A DNA stretch of 22,748 nucleotides, taken from positions 1 through 22,748 of IMG/VR virus record IMGVR_UViG_3300025466_000190, one strand, 5' to 3'. This document shows positions 7,490 through 15,069 of the stretch, in pieces. Positions within the stretch are counted from its first letter, which is position 1. Each line of letters starts with the position of its first letter. The DNA is from a virus. The position numbers and the translations under genes were made by a program. The notes below the pieces were generated by a model, which worked only from the letters and a program-made list of their open reading frames with translations, did no database searches and was not told where the DNA came from.

Positions 7490-8203
7490 ATGGCCTTAAC
7501 ATACTCAAGTTACGTGCAGCAAATTAGCACAATGGCCGTCATTCCGTCCAATGATACCAATTTCACGATCATTTTGCCCCAAATGATCAGCTACGCAGAA
7601 TTGCGTATGCAGCGTGATTTAGACTTTCTTTCTACTCAAATTAGCACGACAGCTTATTCATTTACCCAAAATAACAATACGTTAACTTTACCTACGTCGC
7701 AGTTTATTGTACCGCAGACGTTTGAAGTAGTTAATTCCGGTGTTTCTTCACCGCTATTGCCAGTTACTAAAGAATTTATACAGAATGTTTACGGATCAGG
7801 TTCTACGACAGGCGTACCTCAGTATTTTGCTGTTTATGGGGGCGATACTGCTACTACAGGTAATACTAGCCAATATATGATTGTGGGGCCAACGCCTGAC
7901 AGTAACTACGGCACTATTATTACTGGCACTGTCCGGTCTGCGCCGCTTTCTGCCACAAACACGACAACTTACATTTCAACGTACCTGCCAGATATGTTTA
8001 TCATGGCAAGTATGATTTACATCTCCGCATTCCAGCGCAACTTTGGGCGTATTAACGACGACCCACAAATGGCGCAAACCTACGAAAGCCAGTATCAGGC
8101 TTTGAAAGCCAGTGCGTTGGTTGAAGAGAATCGCAAAAAATATGAGGCAGCCGCTTGGTCGTCTTATTCACCTGCCCCCGCCGCTTCGCCAACTAGGGGT
8201 TAA
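7490..8203 (+). CDS. Head-tail adaptor protein (SU10 adaptor / P22 gp4-like)
   Basis: The 237-residue protein starts at an ATG preceded by TAGGATTAAG. The N-terminal helix region (ILPQMISYAELRMQRDLDFL), then beta strands ending in FIVPQTFEVV, LPVTKEFIQNVYG, PQYFAVYGGD and a C-terminal helical part (YLPDMFIMASMIYISAFQ, then DPQMAQTYESQYQALKASALVEENRKK) is the pattern of phage adaptor proteins that dock under the portal ring. The final Ser/Pro/Ala-rich tail is likely flexible. It is directly followed by the gp10-like stabilisation protein, the same order as gp4-gp10 in P22. Expected location: a dodecameric ring between portal and nozzle that helps retain packaged DNA. Confidence 0.8.
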   Translation: MALTYSSYVQQISTMAVIPSNDTNFTIILPQMISYAELRMQRDLDFLSTQISTTAYSFTQNNNTLTLPTSQFIVPQTFEVVNSGVSSPLLPVTKEFIQNVYGSGSTTGVPQYFAVYGGDTATTGNTSQYMIVGPTPDSNYGTIITGTVRSAPLSATNTTTYISTYLPDMFIMASMIYISAFQRNFGRINDDPQMAQTYESQYQALKASALVEENRKKYEAAAWSSYSPAPAASPTRG

Positions 8204-8205
8204 TC

Positions 8206-10449
8206 ATGCCCTTTGGTACGATCAAACTCAAACCCGGCGTTGATACGAACGTAACCCCAACCTTAAATGAGGCCGCTTATTCCGTTTCTCAATTGATTCG
8301 CTTTTTGCCGGAACGAAACGGATTTGGATTGGCTCAGAAGCTTGGCGGTTGGGTAGCGTATTATAATTCTGCTATTGGCTCAGCTATTCGCGCACTTAAG
8401 GGTTGGGCTGATCTTAATGCCATCAACCATCTTGGGATTGGAGCAGAATCGTCCCTTAATGTTTTGACAGGGAACAACCTTGTTAACATTACACCACAAA
8501 ATAGCGTAACAAATACTGCACCAGTATTCTCAACCACATCTGGTTCAAAAGTTGTTAACGTAACGGATTCCAACATTACTGCATCAGTTTTGGACTACGT
8601 TGATTATATAACACCCGTATCTGTTGGCGGGATTGTTTTATCGGGGCCATATCAATTATTGACCGCTGCTGGGACAACGTATTCTATTACGGCGGCAAGT
8701 GCTGCAACTTCAACAGCCAATACATCCACCAACACAACAGCTGGGTCATTTGTGGTGGGAAACACCTATCAAATTGTGACTGTTGGCACAACTGACTACA
8801 CCTTAATTGGCGCGTCAGCCAATACAGTTGGTGTGATATTTAATGCCACAGGTGTTGGAACTGGCACGGGTACGGCTAAATTAGTTGGTGTCCCTGCCTT
8901 TCAAACCACAAACGGTCAATCTACGGTTACATGTTACCTTGATAACCACGGGTATTCCATAGGTTCCACGTTTTATGTTGGTGTATCTACGACTGTTGGC
9001 GGTGTTACACTTTTTGGTTTGTACACCATTTTAACAGTTCCAAGCGGAAGTTCATTTACTTTTGCCGCAGCTAACACAGCAACATCTTCTGCTGGCCCCA
9101 CGGCAGAAAATAGCGGCAATGTGCAATCCAATTTTTACATTGCCATCGGCCCCCAACCCACGGGTACTGGGTTTGGCGTTGGCGGATTTGGTACAGGAGG
9201 CTTTGGCGTTGGTTCAACTCAACCGTCTGTTCCCGGCACAGCAATCACTGCGACAGATTGGACCTTAGATAACTTTGGTTCGTATCTAGTTGCATGTCCT
9301 GCAGGTGGCGCAATCTATTATTACGATCCTAACGGCCAATTGCAAAATGCTCAGATTGTGGGTGGCAGTGGCCCGCTCGTTAATTCTGGCATTTTTGTCG
9401 CCATGCCTCAACGACAGATTGTAGCTTACGGTTCTTCGTTTAACCTACAGGCAGACCCTATGCTTGTCAGGTGGTGTGACGTTGGCGATTTTACCAATTG
9501 GATAGCTTCGTCAACCAACCAAGCTGGTTCATATCGCATCCCTACAGGTTCTAAGATTGTGGCGGGTATACAAGGTCCGCAACAGGGATTGCTTTGGACT
9601 GATTTAGACTTATGGGCGATGCAATATGTGGGAACGCCATTTGTCTATAGCTTTAACAAGATTGGCTCTAATTGCGGAGCGGTATCAAGACATTGCACTG
9701 GTCAGCTTAATGGCGCTGTATATTGGATGTCCCAAAGACAGTTTTTTATGATGATGGGTGGCGGCCCACAGCCAATACCATGCCCTATCTTTGACGTGAT
9801 TTTCCAAAACATTAACAAAGATTACATTAGCAAAGTAGCTTGCGGCGTTAACAGCCAATACAACGAGATTACGTGGTATTATCCATCCGCCTCTGCTACT
9901 GAAAACGATAGCTACGTTAAGTACAACGTGCAGACCCAACAGTGGGATTTTGGCACACTAGGCAGAACTGCTTGGATTGACCAATCTGTTCTTGGCCCAC
10001 CAATTGGCGCGGGTAGCGACACTTATATTTATCAGCATGAAGTGGGCAATGACGCCGCCAGTGGAACATCAACCACTGCCATGTTGTCGTCATTTCAGAC
10101 AGGTTATTTCCAATTGGCTGAAGGAGAGAATTTGGTTTTTGTGGATCAAATCTGGCCAGACATGAAATGGGGTACGTACAGCGGCAACCAAAATGCTACT
10201 GTTTACTTGACCATTTACTACACCAACTACGCCACTGACACAGCCACCTCACCGTCAACCAGTTACTATTCTGGTTCCCCGTCTAACACGGTCAGTTCAG
10301 TAACATTCCCCATGACGCAATCCACGGAATATATTTCATGCCGGATTAGGGCGCGTTTCATGGCGTTCTCGCTGTCGTCGCAAGACGTTGGCACATTCTG
10401 GCGTTTGGGCGGGGTTAAGTATCGTTTTCAGGTAGACGGCAAATTTTAA
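8206..10449 (+). CDS. Packaged-DNA stabilisation / tail nozzle protein (P22 gp10-like) with an inserted small domain
   Basis: The 747-residue product starts two bases after the adaptor stop. The N-terminus (KLKPGVDTNVTPTLNEAAYSVSQLIRF), the Gly/Phe-rich repeat GFGVGGFGTGGFGVG (~322-336) and the blade-like C-terminal part are typical of phage head-stabilisation proteins of the P22 gp10 / T7 gp12 nozzle type. Those conserved strings include DWTLDNFGSYLVACPAGG, RWCDVGDFTNW, GSKIVAGIQGPQQGLLWTDLDLWAMQY and GGVKYRFQVDGKF. Residues ~110-170 and ~231-300 are two related beta units (TTSGSKVVNVTDSN / TTNGQSTVTCYLDN). Between them, residues ~178-226 form a short module beginning AGSFVVGNTYQIVTVGTTDY that I know from unrelated phage structural proteins. 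The protein probably forms the beta-propeller-like tail nozzle below the adaptor. The inserted module could be an exposed adhesive domain. Confidence 0.8.
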   Translation: MPFGTIKLKPGVDTNVTPTLNEAAYSVSQLIRFLPERNGFGLAQKLGGWVAYYNSAIGSAIRALKGWADLNAINHLGIGAESSLNVLTGNNLVNITPQNSVTNTAPVFSTTSGSKVVNVTDSNITASVLDYVDYITPVSVGGIVLSGPYQLLTAAGTTYSITAASAATSTANTSTNTTAGSFVVGNTYQIVTVGTTDYTLIGASANTVGVIFNATGVGTGTGTAKLVGVPAFQTTNGQSTVTCYLDNHGYSIGSTFYVGVSTTVGGVTLFGLYTILTVPSGSSFTFAAANTATSSAGPTAENSGNVQSNFYIAIGPQPTGTGFGVGGFGTGGFGVGSTQPSVPGTAITATDWTLDNFGSYLVACPAGGAIYYYDPNGQLQNAQIVGGSGPLVNSGIFVAMPQRQIVAYGSSFNLQADPMLVRWCDVGDFTNWIASSTNQAGSYRIPTGSKIVAGIQGPQQGLLWTDLDLWAMQYVGTPFVYSFNKIGSNCGAVSRHCTGQLNGAVYWMSQRQFFMMMGGGPQPIPCPIFDVIFQNINKDYISKVACGVNSQYNEITWYYPSASATENDSYVKYNVQTQQWDFGTLGRTAWIDQSVLGPPIGAGSDTYIYQHEVGNDAASGTSTTAMLSSFQTGYFQLAEGENLVFVDQIWPDMKWGTYSGNQNATVYLTIYYTNYATDTATSPSTSYYSGSPSNTVSSVTFPMTQSTEYISCRIRARFMAFSLSSQDVGTFWRLGGVKYRFQVDGKF

Positions 10450-10450
10450 T

Positions 10451-10456
10451 AGGAGG
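10451..10456 (+). promoter_or_regulatory. Strong Shine-Dalgarno site that fixes a non-ATG start
   Basis: The hexamer AGGAGG lies just after the gp10-like stop (10447-10449). It sits five bases before the ATC at 10462. In the frame of the following gene the only codons between the upstream in-frame TAG (10450-10452) and ATC are GAG, GCT and ACC, so this site points to the ATC as the initiation codon. Confidence 0.75.
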
Positions 10457-10461
10457 CTACC

Positions 10462-10800
10462 ATCGCATCTTTAGACGACATCCTTTCCACGCAGAAAAAC
10501 GGCGTTATTGGCATTAACTCTTACGTTACTGCCATAAATACCCATGCTGGTTTTTATAACAGCAAGGAAGTATCCACTGCGTCAGTGATCAAGTCATCGT
10601 CAGGCTGGTTGGCTACGGTAAGCGTTATCGTGGCAGGTTCCACGCAGGGCTACCTTTATGACGCGACATCTGCCGCATCAAGTAGCCGCATTTATGCCGT
10701 TCCTAACACGCTTGGCATTTACCAAATCCAAGTTCCATTTGCGACGGGATTGTATTTTTCGCCCGGCACAGGTTCCATTATTGCAGTAGGATATTCGTGA
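10462..10800 (+). CDS. Conserved ~112-residue virion-region protein (ASLDD type) with an apparent ATC start
   Basis: The frame closed by TGA at 10798-10800 is open back to a TAG at 10450. Its first GTG (10585) would remove 41 residues that look genuine. Reading from ATC at 10462 gives (M)ASLDDILSTQKNGVIGINSY..., and the N-terminal ASLDDIL..QKNGV is exactly the start I know for a widespread short phage protein. The remaining residues (WLATVSVIVAGSTQGYLYDA, GIYQIQVPFATGLYFSPGTGS) match the beta-rich body of that family. The preceding AGGAGG at ideal distance supports initiation at ATC. ATC is a very rare start codon, so either this gene really uses AUC (weak expression) or the base is an ATG-to-ATC mutation or sequencing error. 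The function is unknown; its place in the neck/ejection module suggests a minor structural protein. Confidence 0.75.
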   Translation: MASLDDILSTQKNGVIGINSYVTAINTHAGFYNSKEVSTASVIKSSSGWLATVSVIVAGSTQGYLYDATSAASSSRIYAVPNTLGIYQIQVPFATGLYFSPGTGSIIAVGYS

Positions 10801-11330
10801 TGCCACTTAAGCACGGTTCATCTCAAGCTACTATCAGCAAGAACATAAGTGAACTTTCCCGTTCAGGTCATCCGCATGACCAAGCTGTGGCGGCTGCATT
10901 AAATATTGCGCGGTCGGGAAAAGCACATGGAGGAAATTCGCATGGAAATGGGCGTAATATTATCCATACTGGTCCTATCCACAGCCCCGTGGCTGGTCGC
11001 ACAGATCATCTTCCTATGCATGTACCCGCCGGAGCCTATGTTATTCCGGCTGAAGAAGTTGCTTACCTTGGTGAAGGGAACACGCTTAGTGGTTTCAAAA
11101 ACATCACAGAAATGATATCAAAATACCATGACGATGGATCACACAATGCTGGTAACCCTGTTCCTATTGTTGCTGCTGGTGGAGAGTACGTTATTCCCCC
11201 GTACGCGGTTGTGGGTATTGGCGGCGGCGATCTTAATCGTGGTCATCGCATACTTGACCAATTTGTAATGAAGTTACGAAAGAAACATATTAAGACCCTA
11301 CAAAAACTTGCACCTCCAAAGAAGGACTAA
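10800..11330 (+). CDS. Conserved phage protein with DUF6496-like N-terminus, unknown function
   Basis: The chosen ATG at 10800 overlaps the upstream TGA by one base (TGATG), giving 176 residues. A GTG at 10797 would add one residue. The first ~45 residues (MPLKHGSSQATISKNISEL, HDQAVAAALNIARSG) match the common pattern MPlK.GSS..tIs.Ni.eL...G.p..QAvAiAl..A, usually labelled DUF6496. The following part has two similar beta units, VPAGAYVIPAEEVAYLGEGN and AAGGEYVIPPYAVVGIGGGD, each followed by a helix. The C-terminus is basic (KLRKKHIKTLQKL..PPKKD). Such proteins sit next to ejection proteins in many aquatic podophages. Being small, basic and beside the ejection genes, it could be virion-internal, but no function is established. 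Confidence 0.75.
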   Translation: MPLKHGSSQATISKNISELSRSGHPHDQAVAAALNIARSGKAHGGNSHGNGRNIIHTGPIHSPVAGRTDHLPMHVPAGAYVIPAEEVAYLGEGNTLSGFKNITEMISKYHDDGSHNAGNPVPIVAAGGEYVIPPYAVVGIGGGDLNRGHRILDQFVMKLRKKHIKTLQKLAPPKKD

Positions 11331-11332
11331 AA

Positions 11333-11902
11333 ATGGAATCAATGTTTAAAAAGCAACGTATTCGCCTGTCCAAAAGCGCCCGTAAGCGGATGCCAAAGTT
11401 TGAACGGGTAACAACTGAACCATTGGTAAGGACTGCCCAACCGGATGACGAGGACGGCATTATGACCCTCGCCAGAATGATCCACCAAGAAATCGGAATG
11501 TTTGAGTTAAATGAGCAAAAGGTTCGCGATACGGTTCGCCCTTTGCTACATAAGCATTTTGGTATTATTGGCGTGGTGGGAACTAAAGATAATCTTGAGG
11601 CTATGATTCTTCTTCGGATTGCTAACAACTGGTATTCTGATACCCCATTCCTTGAAGAAATGTCTGTATTTGTCCGCCCTGAATACAGAAACGCTACGGT
11701 TTCCCGCGTTCATAAGTTGATTGAGTTTGCTAAAAAGGCGGCTGATGGCCTTGATCTACCTCTAATGATTGGGGTTTTGTCAAATCAACGAACAAATGCT
11801 AAAGTAGAGTTATATGAGAAACACTTCGGCCACCCCGCTGGTGCTTTCTTTATTTATGGGGCGTCAACTGGTCAGCCTGAAATGGCTGCCAACGCTGCTT
11901 AG
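11333..11902 (+). CDS. GNAT-family acetyltransferase
   Basis: The 189-residue protein starts at an ATG two bases after the upstream stop, with GAAGGA as ribosome site. After a basic N-terminus (KKQRIRLSKSARKRMPK), the GNAT order is visible: VRTAQPDDEDGIMTLARMIHQEIG (strand-helix 1), a central HFGIIGVVGTKDNLEAMILLR, the motif A strand EEMSVFVRPEYRN with helix VHKLIEFAKKAAD, then LPLMIGVLSN and a C-terminal VELYEKHFGHPAGAFFIYG. GNATs transfer an acyl group from CoA to an amine. The loop that normally reads (R/Q)xxGx(G/A) is RNATVS here, lacking the glycine, so CoA binding may be altered. Phage GNATs in this position are frequent and may modify a host or virion protein; the target is unknown. 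Confidence 0.8.
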   Translation: MESMFKKQRIRLSKSARKRMPKFERVTTEPLVRTAQPDDEDGIMTLARMIHQEIGMFELNEQKVRDTVRPLLHKHFGIIGVVGTKDNLEAMILLRIANNWYSDTPFLEEMSVFVRPEYRNATVSRVHKLIEFAKKAADGLDLPLMIGVLSNQRTNAKVELYEKHFGHPAGAFFIYGASTGQPEMAANAA

Positions 11903-11914
11903 TAGGAGATAGCC

Positions 11915-14900
11915 GTGTGCGGTTCTAAAGGTACAGCTACAACCACATCGACGTATTCGCCACCACCTCAGGTACAGGCGAATTATGACATGCTTTCAGC
12001 CCAAGCACAGCAAGTCGCGGCTACACCTTTTACACCGTATACAGGGGAAATGGTTGCGGGTTTAACGCCGACTCAGCAAGCAGGTGTCCAAAACATAAAT
12101 GCGGCCGCCGCTGAAGCGCAACCATATTATCAGGCGGGTGCAGGTTTGGTGGGCAATGCCGCTACGCCATTCGGCCAACAGCAGCTTAACCAATATATGT
12201 CGCCGTATATTAATAGTGTGGCGGCGGCTACTCAAGCCAATCTTAATGAAACCAATGCCCAACAACAGCAACAACTGTTGGGCAATGCCATTAGCCAAGG
12301 CGCTTTTGGTGGTGATCGTGCGGGTGTGGCACAAGCTGAATTGGCTCGTCAGCAGGGATTAGCTGCTGGGCAAACGATGGCTAACGTCTATCAGGGCGGG
12401 TACGGTCAAGCACTTGCCCAATTCAATGCGGATCAAGCCCGTCAACTTCAGGCCGGATCACAGTTGGGTCAGCTTGGTACCGGCGCACAGACAGCAGGTC
12501 TTGCAGGTGGACAAGCGCAGATGGCGGCAGGTGCTACGCAACAGGCTGTACAACAAGCGCAAGACGTTGCGAATCAGCAGCAGTTCCAAGCGCAACAGGC
12601 TTACCCATTTCAGACGACTCAGTATCTTGCCAATCTTCTTCTTGGTATTGGCGGTCAATCTGGTGGCACGGCTCTTACAGCACAGCCACAGGGCAACATT
12701 GGCTCCTCGTTGGTTGGCGGCTTGTTGACTGCAGGTTCTCTATTTAAGCCATTTAACAAAGGCGGTGTTGTTCCCCATGATGATTCAATGGGAGGCGCTG
12801 TTCATGAGGGCGATGATCGCCAAGGTTATGCTTTGCAAGGCGGCGTAGATTCACAATACGGCGTTGACGTTCCTTATTCTGACCAGCCAACTGGTGGATC
12901 AACTAAACCATTAAGCCTTGCTGATGTTATGCGTGTCCGACATTTAGGCAGGTCATCCCCTGGTTGGTCAACAAAACCATCTGCCCCATCTTTATCTGAT
13001 GAGGGGGAAATTGATCCAAGCAAGGTTTTAAGCCAAGCAATGGCTGATCCTTCAGAAAAAGCTAATTTGCGCGGTTGGGCTAATAAGCTGATTGGCAACA
13101 CACTTGGAACTGTATCGGCAAGTGATGTTATTGGTAACAGCCAAGGAACTTATAGCCTTGGATTGAATTATGCTGACGGTGGTGTTGTAGGTCGTCATGG
13201 TTATGAGGGGGATGGTTTCGTGCCACCTGCGAATCCATATGCAGCAAAGCTTGGTACATTAGCTGATACTATCGCTCAGCAGTATCAGGATTTAAATGCC
13301 CAACCTGATCCAAATCGTCCTAAAACAATCGCAGAAACGATTGTCGGCCATCCTTTGTCAGATGAAGCCAATATGGGTTTGTTGTCTGCCGGTCTTGCCA
13401 TGATGGGCAATAAGTCGCCTATATTTGGCATCGGCGTTGGTCAAGGCGCACAAGCTGGTCTTGGCACCTATTACAATGCGCTAAAGAACAAACGCGATTT
13501 TGGAGAAAAATTGCTAGAACGCGAGGCAAATGCTTTAGGTACGGCATCTCAAGCAACGTATCAACAAGGCGATCTTGGATTGCGTGGCGAACAATTAAGG
13601 CAAGAACAGTTTAAAACTGCCTTTGACTTGGATAATAAACTTCAAGAAAAGTGGATTCCACAAAACCCAGCTGATATGCCAGACGAAATTCGTGCGCAAA
13701 ATCCAAATGCAAAGAATTGGTATAAAAATTTAAGTACTGGGCAAACAATTTCTGAAGACCAATACTTTAAAATTTTTGAAGATAATGCCTCATTGCTTCG
13801 TCTTCCAAGGGGATTAAGTTCTGTTTTAAGATCCAATACTATTCCCCCTAGAGAAGCAAAAGGGGGAAGAATTGGGTTGGCTCTTGGCGGCGTTGACCCT
13901 TCGGTGGTACCCGAAGATGATCAGGTGTCGGGGGCTATTAAAGATAAGCAAGATATGTCCAAGTTAATCTCGTCTACTTTAGGGGCGGGAGAAGGCGATG
14001 TTGATAAGACTCAACCAATGGTTCAAGTTGCCGATGCTTTGGGCGATATTGCTAAAAATGCTAAACCTTCAAAAGCATTCCCAGATATGGCTCCGACTGG
14101 TACTCCAGACTATTGGAATTCAGTTGCGAAGTATTGGGAAGATAAAAATAAATGGCTTTCCACGTTCGGGTCATCGCGTGAAAAAGAAGCGGCTGAGGCA
14201 CTTGAAAATGCAAGTAAATATAGGACATTAGCAAAAGATATTGCTAATGGTGATGCCCCTACTCAGTTAGTTGACCCCGATACGGGTGAACCCGCAGGTA
14301 TGGGCAAGTCTCCGTCAGCAGTGGCGGCCGCGCAACAACGTGCGGCTGAAGCAACAAAAAGGACAGAAATATCCAAAAATGAAGCGGCTGATTTAAAGGC
14401 ATACAACGACGAAACTGGTAAATTTTTACAAGAATTTGGTAAAAATGAACAACTTTTGGACACGTTGACTAAAATTTACCAAAATGTTTCCAGTAACAAT
14501 CTTTCTGGGCTTCGGGCGCAGTTAATTGGTTATATGCAGTCGGCAGGTATTGACCATTTTGGCAATATCAGCCTTGAACAGATTCAATCTGGTGATGCTA
14601 CCGCTGTTAAGGCAGCGACAAGTCAAGCAATTGAAACTGTGGCAGCTGAGTTAGGAAGATCACCTGCTGTAGGATTAAAAACTACTTTAAAAACAGTTGC
14701 CTCTCCTGATCTTCCCGCAACATCTCGATATCAATTAATTCAAAATGCTTATGCAGAATTAATGCAAGAAAAAGATTTACGAGAAGCGTGGCTTGATGCG
14801 GGGAAACCCGATCCAAATACTTTTGCAAAAAAATGGCGCAACCAGACAGATGATGATGGTGTGCCATTGCATGATTTAAATGCTTACCGCCAATATGTTA

Positions 14901-15067
14901 CCGACAACAAATTGGGTGGTAAAAAAGGTTTATTCCCTGGCATGAATGAAGAAAGCATGAAAAATCTGCTTAATAAGCCAACTGAACTTTGGGATGAAAA
15001 GGCCGCAAATCCAAATGTTCCTGCGGGAGCATTGATTTGGAATCCTAAAACTGGGTTTGGAGGCTAA
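11915..15067 (+). CDS. Large ejection (internal virion) protein
   Basis: The 1050-residue product starts at GTG preceded by TAGGAGATAG. The N-terminus MCGSKGTATTTSTYSPPPQV followed by QQVAATPFTPYTGEMVAGLTPTQQAGV is a pattern I recognise from podophage DNA-ejection or internal virion proteins. Residues ~60-235 are extremely Gln/Ala-rich and helical. Gly-Gly linkers follow at ~282-310 (NKGGVVPHDDSMGGAVHEGD) and ~419-435 (ADGGVVGRHGYEGDGF), with a third near 13855-13900 (AKGGRIGLALGGVD). Residues ~480-530 (GLLSAGLAMMGNKSPIFGIGVGQGAQ etc.) look membrane-active. The rest is helical and charged. It is probably stored in the capsid and ejected to form the trans-envelope channel, with the next gene product. 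Confidence 0.75.
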   Translation: MCGSKGTATTTSTYSPPPQVQANYDMLSAQAQQVAATPFTPYTGEMVAGLTPTQQAGVQNINAAAAEAQPYYQAGAGLVGNAATPFGQQQLNQYMSPYINSVAAATQANLNETNAQQQQQLLGNAISQGAFGGDRAGVAQAELARQQGLAAGQTMANVYQGGYGQALAQFNADQARQLQAGSQLGQLGTGAQTAGLAGGQAQMAAGATQQAVQQAQDVANQQQFQAQQAYPFQTTQYLANLLLGIGGQSGGTALTAQPQGNIGSSLVGGLLTAGSLFKPFNKGGVVPHDDSMGGAVHEGDDRQGYALQGGVDSQYGVDVPYSDQPTGGSTKPLSLADVMRVRHLGRSSPGWSTKPSAPSLSDEGEIDPSKVLSQAMADPSEKANLRGWANKLIGNTLGTVSASDVIGNSQGTYSLGLNYADGGVVGRHGYEGDGFVPPANPYAAKLGTLADTIAQQYQDLNAQPDPNRPKTIAETIVGHPLSDEANMGLLSAGLAMMGNKSPIFGIGVGQGAQAGLGTYYNALKNKRDFGEKLLEREANALGTASQATYQQGDLGLRGEQLRQEQFKTAFDLDNKLQEKWIPQNPADMPDEIRAQNPNAKNWYKNLSTGQTISEDQYFKIFEDNASLLRLPRGLSSVLRSNTIPPREAKGGRIGLALGGVDPSVVPEDDQVSGAIKDKQDMSKLISSTLGAGEGDVDKTQPMVQVADALGDIAKNAKPSKAFPDMAPTGTPDYWNSVAKYWEDKNKWLSTFGSSREKEAAEALENASKYRTLAKDIANGDAPTQLVDPDTGEPAGMGKSPSAVAAAQQRAAEATKRTEISKNEAADLKAYNDETGKFLQEFGKNEQLLDTLTKIYQNVSSNNLSGLRAQLIGYMQSAGIDHFGNISLEQIQSGDATAVKAATSQAIETVAAELGRSPAVGLKTTLKTVASPDLPATSRYQLIQNAYAELMQEKDLREAWLDAGKPDPNTFAKKWRNQTDDDGVPLHDLNAYRQYVTDNKLGGKKGLFPGMNEESMKNLLNKPTELWDEKAANPNVPAGALIWNPKTGFGG

Positions 15068-15069
15068 TA

